Positions 7,422 through 11,998 of a stretch of 11,998 bases of DNA are shown here, one piece after another. The stretch comes from JBKHXU01 sp046565865 (GTDB lineage: Bacteria; Pseudomonadota; Gammaproteobacteria; Acidiferrobacterales; Sulfurifustaceae): positions 1-11,998 of the forward strand of contig JBKHXU010000102.1 in the NCBI GenBank assembly GCA_046565865.1, written 5' to 3'. The stretch's first letter is position 1, and each line of letters starts with the position of its first letter. The translations under genes were made by a program, and so were the position numbers. Below the pieces are notes generated by a model that was given only the letters and a program-made list of their open reading frames with translations, was not told where the DNA came from and made no database searches.

Positions 7422-9215
7422 TTGCAACCCCACACCTCCGATATCACCGCGCCGCAGTGCAGCGTCTTCTGGTCGCGGTTTTTCCCGTTTCTGCGCTGGT
7501 GGCCGCTGGTCAACCGGGCGTCGCTGCGCGCCGATCTCATCGCCGGGCTGACCGGCGCCGTCATCGTGCTGCCGCAGGGTGTCGCGTTCGCCATGATCGC
7601 CGGGCTGCCGCCGGTCTACGGCCTCTACACTGCGATGGTGCCGCCGATCATCGCCGCGCTGTTCGGCTCGTCGCGCCATCTGATCTCCGGGCCGACCACG
7701 GCGATCTCGATCGTGGTCTTCGCCACGGTCTCGAAGTTCGCCGAGCCCGGCAGCGCGCAATTCATTCAGATGGCGCTGACGCTGACCTTCCTCGCCGGCG
7801 TGTACCAGCTGGCGCTCGGCGTGGCGCGCATGGGAGCGCTGGTCAATTTCATCTCGCATTCGGTCGTGGTCGGCTTCACCGCCGGTGCGGCGGTACTGAT
7901 CGCAACCACGCAGATCAAACATCTGATCGGTGTCGAGATCCCGTCGGGCGAATCGTTTCTGCATACGTGGCAGGACCTGGGCCTGCATATCGGTGAGCTG
8001 AACCCGTATGTCGTTGCGATAGCAGCGGTCACGCTCGCGACCGTCATCGGCTTCATGATCTATCGCCCGCGCTGGCCGGGTTTGCTGATCGCCATGGTCG
8101 TCGGCAGCGTGCTGGCCGCGCTGCTACAGCCGACCGCGCATGGCGTGGCGCTGGTCGGTGAGTTGCCGCAGAGCCTGCCGCCGTTGTCGATGCCCGATTT
8201 TTCGCTCGGCGCGATCAAGGCGCTCGGCAGCGGTGCGCTGGCGGTGGCGCTGCTCGGGCTCATGGAGGCAGTATCGATCGGGCGCTCGGTGGCGTTGAAA
8301 TCGCATCAGCGCATCGACGGCAGCCAGGAATTCATCGGCCAGGGGCTGGCCAACCTGGTCGGCAGCTTTTTTTCGAGTTATGCCTCGTCCGGATCGTTTA
8401 ACCGCACCGGGCTCAACTACGACGCCGGCGCGAAGACCCCGCTCGCCGCCATCTTCGCCGCCGTGGCGCTGGCGCTGATCGTGCTCATCGTGGCGCCGCT
8501 CGCGGCGCACCTGCCGATCGCGGCGATGGCGGCGGTGCTGGTGGTGGTTGCCTATCGTCTCATCGACTTCAAGCACATCTACAACATCATTCGTACCAGC
8601 AAACGCGAGGCGGCGGTGCTGGCGGTGACGTTCTTCGCGACGCTTTTCGTCGAACTCGAATTCGCGATCTATGCCGGCGTGATGCTATCGCTGGTGATGT
8701 ACCTCATGCGCACCTCGCGCCCCGGGATCGTCACGCGCGTGCCGGATCCGAACACGCCGAACCGGCATATGGCGACCGATCCGAAGCTTCCCGAGTGCCC
8801 GCAGTTGAAGATCGTGCGCATCGACGGCTCGATCTTCTTCGGCGCTGTGGATCACGTGCAAGGCGAACTGCAGCGCTATGCCGAGCAGAATCCGGGGCAA
8901 AAACACCTGCTCGTCATCGGCAACGGCATCAACTTCATCGATATCGCGGGTGCGGAGATGCTGGTGCAGGAGGCCAAGCGCCGCCGCATGCAAGGCGGCG
9001 GGCTGTACCTCGCGAAGGTAAAGAACGAAGCGTGCGCGATCCTAAAGCGTGGCGGCTACGCCGATGAATTCGACCGCGAGCATATTTACACCACCAAGGG
9101 CGACGCCATCGCACACATCTTCACCAAGCTCGATCGCTCGGTCTGCGCGCAATGCGACAAGCGCATCTTCCTCGAATGCGCCGCGGTGCCAGCAAAACCG
9201 GAAAAGACTGCCTAG
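7422..9215 (+). CDS. SulP (SLC26)-family anion transporter with C-terminal STAS domain
   Basis: A 597-residue inner-membrane secondary transporter; the family carries sulfate, bicarbonate, dicarboxylates or other anions. Hydrophobic segments fill residues 40-430, with SulP hallmarks PQGVAFAMIAGLPPVYGLYT (51-70), SSRHLISGPTTA (83-94) and FSSYASSGSFNRTGLNYDAGAKTP (317-340). A cytoplasmic STAS domain spans about 458-570. In its loop D507-I-A-G510, isoleucine occupies the position of the phosphorylatable serine in anti-sigma antagonists such as SpoIIAA, so that switch is absent. A short tail follows with C575-x-x-C578 and C586. The start is TTG 7422: an in-frame TAG at 7407 blocks anything upstream, and the first later ATG or GTG would cut into the first membrane segment. 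No Shine-Dalgarno is seen. The substrate cannot be assigned; sulfate is the default guess. Confidence 0.92.
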   Translation: MQPHTSDITAPQCSVFWSRFFPFLRWWPLVNRASLRADLIAGLTGAVIVLPQGVAFAMIAGLPPVYGLYTAMVPPIIAALFGSSRHLISGPTTAISIVVFATVSKFAEPGSAQFIQMALTLTFLAGVYQLALGVARMGALVNFISHSVVVGFTAGAAVLIATTQIKHLIGVEIPSGESFLHTWQDLGLHIGELNPYVVAIAAVTLATVIGFMIYRPRWPGLLIAMVVGSVLAALLQPTAHGVALVGELPQSLPPLSMPDFSLGAIKALGSGALAVALLGLMEAVSIGRSVALKSHQRIDGSQEFIGQGLANLVGSFFSSYASSGSFNRTGLNYDAGAKTPLAAIFAAVALALIVLIVAPLAAHLPIAAMAAVLVVVAYRLIDFKHIYNIIRTSKREAAVLAVTFFATLFVELEFAIYAGVMLSLVMYLMRTSRPGIVTRVPDPNTPNRHMATDPKLPECPQLKIVRIDGSIFFGAVDHVQGELQRYAEQNPGQKHLLVIGNGINFIDIAGAEMLVQEAKRRRMQGGGLYLAKVKNEACAILKRGGYADEFDREHIYTTKGDAIAHIFTKLDRSVCAQCDKRIFLECAAVPAKPEKTA

Positions 9216-9217
9216 CG

Positions 9218-9247
9218 CCGTCATTCCCGCGCAAGCGGGATTTCCGG
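9218..9247. repeat. dRS3-like dispersed hairpin repeat after the SulP gene
   Basis: TCCCGC (9225-9230), a GCAA tetraloop and GCGGGA (9235-9240) form a perfect 6-bp stem. The sequence GTCATTCCCGCGCAAGCGGG is the start of a small repeat common in Neisseria and many other beta/gammaproteobacteria. It matches the dRS3 pattern ATTCCC-N8-GGGAAT with one mismatch. It begins 2 bases after the SulP stop codon and may help end that transcript, but it lacks a T run, so it is not a textbook intrinsic terminator. Only one copy is in this window. Confidence 0.6.
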
Positions 9248-9336
9248 CTATTACTTAGCCGGCGCTGCCCACGTCAGATCCAGCTTGCGTGCGGCGCGCG
9301 CTAGCGTGACGCTTGCCGCTCCCAGCGACCCCGGCC

Positions 9337-9365
9337 CCGGGCGCCCCCAAACAGGTAGCGCCCGG
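9337..9365. promoter_or_regulatory. GC-only 8-bp stem-loop in the intergenic region
   Basis: CCGGGCGC (9337-9344) and GCGCCCGG (9358-9365) are perfect inverted repeats around a 13-base loop. Eight G-C pairs make a stable hairpin in RNA from either strand. No T run follows on either side. It lies 179 bases before the HPF-sigma start, upstream of the promoter candidate, so it may belong to a read-through SulP transcript or be an operator-like site. Role unknown. Confidence 0.45.
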
Positions 9366-9385
9366 CTTGACGCCGTCCGCCGGGG

Positions 9386-9416
9386 TTGAAACACGGCCGC
9401 CTCGGCCACAATTAAT
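9386..9416 (+). promoter_or_regulatory. Weak promoter candidate for the HPF-sigma fusion gene
   Basis: TTGAAA (9386-9391, 4 of 6 to TTGACA) is followed after 19 bases by ATTAAT (9411-9416, 4 of 6 to TATAAT). The spacing is longer than ideal and the small hairpin at 9395-9407 sits between the two. It is proposed only because this is the sole AT-rich patch in the gap; it would give a leader of about 120 bases. An alternative-sigma or self-recognised promoter is possible, but I see no known consensus. Confidence 0.2.
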
Positions 9417-9532
9417 GAACACGAAGCGGCCGCCGATCCCCGCGGCGCCATTGGTCGTTTCAGGTATAGCGCGATTTCAACCGCGTCCTATCGCCGCCGG
9501 TCCATCGGTAGTATCCAGCAGCCGCCAGTGGT

Positions 9533-9538
9533 GAGGAG
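9533..9538 (+). promoter_or_regulatory. Strong Shine-Dalgarno for the HPF-sigma fusion gene
   Basis: GAGGAG lies 5 bases before ATG 9544. It is the clearest ribosome binding site in the window, fixes the start of the fusion gene, and argues that the gene is really translated. Confidence 0.8.
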
Positions 9539-9543
9539 CGCCC

Positions 9544-10656
9544 ATGAAACGGAACATCAGCTTTCGCCATATCGACGAACCGTCGCGCGGCGGCTTGGCA
9601 CAGCGCGTTGACGATCTCGCCGCGCGCCACGTGATGCCCCATTTGCGCCATTTCGCACCGGATGCAGTGCGGTTGCATGCCGCGCTCGAAAAAAATCCGG
9701 CGCGGCACTTGTACTGCACCACGTTGCGACTGCACTTGCCGGCCACCACGCTGGTCGCGCGCAGCGAGCAACGCGAACTTGCGCCATCGCTGTACGAGGC
9801 GTTCGCCGAATTGGAGGTCGAGGTCAAGCGGCACGTGGAGCGGCTGCGCCACGACGCGCTCTGGCGACGCAGCGCAAGGCGCGAGCGGCTGCGCCGCTTC
9901 AAGGATGCCATCGCCCGTGGCACCGGCGACCGCTCGCTCTACGCCGAGCTCATCGCCGACCATATTCCGGCGCTGCATCGGTTCGTAGAGCGCGAGCTCG
10001 CCTATCTCCAAGCGCGCGCCGAGCTTGAGCCGGAAAATCCGCCGGTTGATGAGGTGGTGGACGAGGTCCTGGCGCGCGCGCTGGCGCAGGTAAACGAGCG
10101 GCCGCCGCGCCTGGCGCTGCGGCAGTGGCTATACCAACTCGCGATCGAAGCGGCGACCGACGAGGTCGCGCGCCGCCGCGGCGAGCCGGGCGAGGTGTCA
10201 TTGACCGATCGCGCGCCGCGCGCGGCGCCGGCCGCGACCGACGACGAGGGGCTGGCGGACGCGTGGCGGCCGGATGCCGCGCTGCGGATCGAAGACGTGA
10301 CGCCGGGATCTGGCGCCGCGCCGGAAGAGGCGTACGCGGGCGCGGAGCTGCGCGCCGCATTGGCCGCGGCCATGGCCCTGCTGCCCCACGGTTGGCGGCG
10401 GCTGTTGGTGTTGCACCGACTCGAAGATCTGGCGCTGGAGCAGGTGGCGCCGGTGCTCGGCATTGACGGCGCCACGGCGCGCGCGTGGTTGGATCACGCC
10501 GATGCGTTCTTGCGCGCCAAGCTGGCGGAACAGGGGATTGTGCCGCCCGCCACCGACGCGCCGGCCGCCTATCTGCGCCCCGCGCGCGCCCCCGCCTTGC
10601 CGCAGATCGAGCAAGAGCTGCGTGCGCTGCTCGAGGAACCGACGACGAGCGAATGA
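9544..10656 (+). CDS. HPF/RaiA-like ribosome hibernation domain fused to sigma-70 region 2- and 4-like domains
   Basis: A 370-residue soluble protein with three apparent parts. Residues 1-108 have the HPF/RaiA (S30AE) pattern: strand NISFRHID, a helix, AVRLHAALEKNPARHLYCTT (41-60), the strand LRLHLPATTLVARSE and an arginine/lysine-rich last helix ending KRHVERLRHDALWRR. Residues 131-212 resemble sigma-70/ECF region 2: LYAELIADHIPALHRFVEREL, PVDEVVDEVLARAL (the region 2.2 pattern) and RQWLYQLAIEAATDEVARRR (regions 2.3-2.4). An Ala/Pro/Asp-rich linker (213-262) follows, then a region 4-like helix-turn-helix at 265-330: LLPHGWRRLLVLHRLEDLALEQVAPVLGIDGATARAWL. A disordered-looking tail ends the chain. 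Known family roles are ribosome binding during dormancy and promoter recognition; their combination here is inference. Several usual sigma residues are changed (for example, the asparagine of the ECF RN.alD motif reads glutamate), so DNA binding is unproven. No anti-sigma gene is adjacent. It converges on gcvPB 21 bases away. Confidence 0.78.
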   Translation: MKRNISFRHIDEPSRGGLAQRVDDLAARHVMPHLRHFAPDAVRLHAALEKNPARHLYCTTLRLHLPATTLVARSEQRELAPSLYEAFAELEVEVKRHVERLRHDALWRRSARRERLRRFKDAIARGTGDRSLYAELIADHIPALHRFVERELAYLQARAELEPENPPVDEVVDEVLARALAQVNERPPRLALRQWLYQLAIEAATDEVARRRGEPGEVSLTDRAPRAAPAATDDEGLADAWRPDAALRIEDVTPGSGAAPEEAYAGAELRAALAAAMALLPHGWRRLLVLHRLEDLALEQVAPVLGIDGATARAWLDHADAFLRAKLAEQGIVPPATDAPAAYLRPARAPALPQIEQELRALLEEPTTSE

Positions 10657-10677
10657 GGTGCGATTGGCGACCTTTGC

Positions 10678-11998
10678 TCAGGCCGCCGGCTTGAACGTGA
10701 GATCGAGCTCGCGCGCGGCGCGCACGTCGTCGAGACGTCGCACCGGTGTGGTGTAAGGCGCGCCTTTGACCTTCTCCGGATCGGTTTTCGCTTCCTTTAA
10801 AATTTCGACTAGCGCATCGCAGAAGCGATCGAGCTCCTCTTTCGCCTCGGTCTCGGTCGGCTCGATCAGGAAGCACTCGGGCACGAGCAGCGGGAAGTAC
10901 GTCGTCGGCGCGTGGAAGCCTTTGTCCAGCAGCCGCTTGGCCACGTCCATCGCGATCACGCCGGTTTCGTCTTTGAGTTTTTTCAGCGTCAAAATAAATT
11001 CGTGCGTCGCGCGGCGCTTCGGGTAGGCCGCCTGGAATCCGGCCTTGGTCAGGCGTGCCAACAAATAGTTGGCATTCAGCGTGGAAAACTCGGCGACCCG
11101 GTGCATGCCTTCACGTCCGAGCAGGCGTGCGTACACGTAGGCGCGCAGCAGCACGCCGGCGTTGCCCATGTTGGCGGACAGCCGGCCGATCGATTGCGGG
11201 CGGTTTTTTTCCGTCAGCCAGTGATAGCGCCCGCCGGTGTGCGCCACGATCGGCACCGGCAGGAACGGCTCCAGCCGCTCGGACACGCCGACCGGCCCCG
11301 CCCCCGGCCCACCGCCGCCGTGCGGCGTGGAGAAGGTCTTGTGCAGGTTCATGTGAATGACGTCGAACCCCATGTCGCCCGGCTTCACCTTCCCGAGGAT
11401 GGCGTTGAGATTCGCGCCGTCGTAGTAGAGCAGCCCGCCGGCCTTGTGCACGATCCCCGCGATCTCGCTGATGCGCCGCTCGAACACGCCGAGCGTCGAC
11501 GGGTTGGTGAGCATGAGTCCTGCGGTCTGCGGACCGACGGCGGCCTTCAACGCCTCGAGATCGACATCGCCCTGCGAATCGGTCGGAATCTCGCGCACCG
11601 TGTAGCCGCACATCACCGCCGTCGCCGGGTTGGTGCCGTGCGCCGCGTCGGGCACGAGGATCTCGGTGCGCGTCTTGTCATTGCGCGACTCGTGGTACGC
11701 GCGGATCATGGCGACGCCGGCGAACTCACCCTGCGCACCCGCGAGCGGCGTCAGCGACACCGCCTTCATACCGGTCACGTCTTTCAGCATCTCCTGCAGC
11801 TCGTGCATGCACGCGAGATAGCCCTGACCCGCCGATTCCGGCGCGTGCGGATGGCGCGCGAGGAACGGCGTCAGCATCGCGAGCTTGTTACACGCGCGCG
11901 GGTTGTACTTCATGGTGCAGGAGCCGAGCGGATAGAACTGCGTGTCGATCGAAAAATTTTTCTGCGACAAGCGCGTGTAGTGCCGCACCGCCTGCATC
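10678..11998 (-). CDS. gcvPB: Glycine dehydrogenase (decarboxylating) subunit 2, N-terminus beyond the window
   Basis: The PLP-binding beta subunit of the P-protein of the glycine cleavage system, which decarboxylates glycine and passes the aminomethyl group to the H-protein lipoyl arm. The 439 visible residues include VRHYTRLSQKNFSIDTQFYP and LGSCTMKYNPR near the left edge, then DAAHGTNPATA, YYDGANLNAI and HMNLHKTFSTPHGGGGPG, whose lysine (visible residue 220, codon 11338-11340) binds PLP. The reading frame is open at the window edge. The ATG at 11997 is internal: family members have roughly 40 more residues before the VVRHYTRLS block, so the true start lies to the right. The separate subunit implies a gcvPA partner, probably upstream on the same strand outside the window. 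The stop at 10678 is 21 bases from the convergent HPF-sigma gene. Confidence 0.96.
   Translation of the reverse strand, partial: MQAVRHYTRLSQKNFSIDTQFYPLGSCTMKYNPRACNKLAMLTPFLARHPHAPESAGQGYLACMHELQEMLKDVTGMKAVSLTPLAGAQGEFAGVAMIRAYHESRNDKTRTEILVPDAAHGTNPATAVMCGYTVREIPTDSQGDVDLEALKAAVGPQTAGLMLTNPSTLGVFERRISEIAGIVHKAGGLLYYDGANLNAILGKVKPGDMGFDVIHMNLHKTFSTPHGGGGPGAGPVGVSERLEPFLPVPIVAHTGGRYHWLTEKNRPQSIGRLSANMGNAGVLLRAYVYARLLGREGMHRVAEFSTLNANYLLARLTKAGFQAAYPKRRATHEFILTLKKLKDETGVIAMDVAKRLLDKGFHAPTTYFPLLVPECFLIEPTETEAKEELDRFCDALVEILKEAKTDPEKVKGAPYTTPVRRLDDVRAARELDLTFKPAA

Larger units (their letters stand above)
9246..9543. other. Structured GC-rich intergenic leader region upstream of the HPF-sigma fusion gene
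   Basis: No convincing gene lies here. In order it holds: a stretch at 9251-9298 resembling, on the minus strand, the 3' end of gcvPB; a GC-only stem-loop at 9337-9365; a smaller hairpin GGCCG-CCT-CGGCC at 9395-9407; the only AT-rich island, ACAATTAATGAAC (9408-9420); the palindrome GCGGCCGC at 9426-9433; and finally the ribosome binding site. Short reading frames on both strands here are proline/alanine-rich or low in complexity and lack ribosome binding sites. It most likely carries the promoter and leader of the gene at 9544. Confidence 0.5.

Noticed and set aside
9251..9451. A 66-codon minus-strand frame in the intergenic region
   Set aside because: Only the last 14 or so residues resemble the GcvPB C-terminus and the rest matches nothing, so it is treated as a possible remnant in the findings, not as a gene.
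9313..9534. A 73-codon plus-strand frame ahead of the fusion gene
   Set aside because: Proline/alanine-rich, no ribosome binding site, and it crosses the hairpins and promoter candidate; probably chance.
7266..10656. A sigma/anti-sigma partner-switching module formed by the STAS domain and the sigma-like gene
   Set aside because: The STAS domain is the ordinary tail of a SulP transporter, lacks the serine switch, and no kinase/anti-sigma gene is present.

Overview
The window is a compact, GC-rich stretch of bacterial chromosome, roughly two-thirds G+C by eye. It looks like a Gram-negative member of the Pseudomonadota, probably beta/gamma. This rests on a periplasmic Slt70-type lytic transglycosylase followed by an NDUFA9-like gene, an Lgt very close to the E. 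coli protein, and a dRS3-like dispersed hairpin. The separate GcvPB subunit of glycine decarboxylase, rather than one long GcvP, is known from some sulfur-oxidising gammaproteobacterial lineages. That narrower placement is inference. I see no tRNA, rRNA, CRISPR array, transposase or phage gene.

Layout. (1) Bases 78-2961, minus strand: slt and then an NDUFA9-like atypical SDR 37 bases downstream, probably one transcript, with a plausible sigma-70 promoter at 3027-3055. (2) Bases 3068-4426, plus strand: a short-form succinate-semialdehyde dehydrogenase of the Sad/GabD1 type, divergent from slt and overlapping the end of lgt by 8 bases. (3) Bases 4419-5213, minus strand: lgt. (4) Bases 5282-7354, plus strand: a YyaL/SPATA20-type protein (thioredoxin-like domain plus an alpha/alpha-barrel-like region), divergent from lgt. 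(5) Bases 7422-9215, plus strand: a SulP anion transporter with a STAS domain and a cysteine-rich tail, starting at TTG. (6) Bases 9216-9543: a structured 328-base intergenic region with a dRS3-like hairpin, a GC-only 8-bp stem-loop and a stretch resembling the 3' end of gcvPB. (7) Bases 9544-10656, plus strand: the most unusual gene, an apparent fusion of an HPF/RaiA ribosome-hibernation domain to sigma-70 region 2- and region 4-like domains. (8) Bases 10678-11998, minus strand: gcvPB, lacking its N-terminus at the window edge and convergent with the fusion gene.

Most genes are housekeeping: murein turnover, lipoprotein maturation, glycine cleavage, aldehyde oxidation and anion uptake. Apart from slt and its neighbour they look like separate transcription units. 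The candidate new biology is the HPF-sigma fusion, which would join a ribosome-binding module to an RNA-polymerase-binding module in one chain. It has its own strong ribosome binding site and long leader, and no anti-sigma gene next to it.
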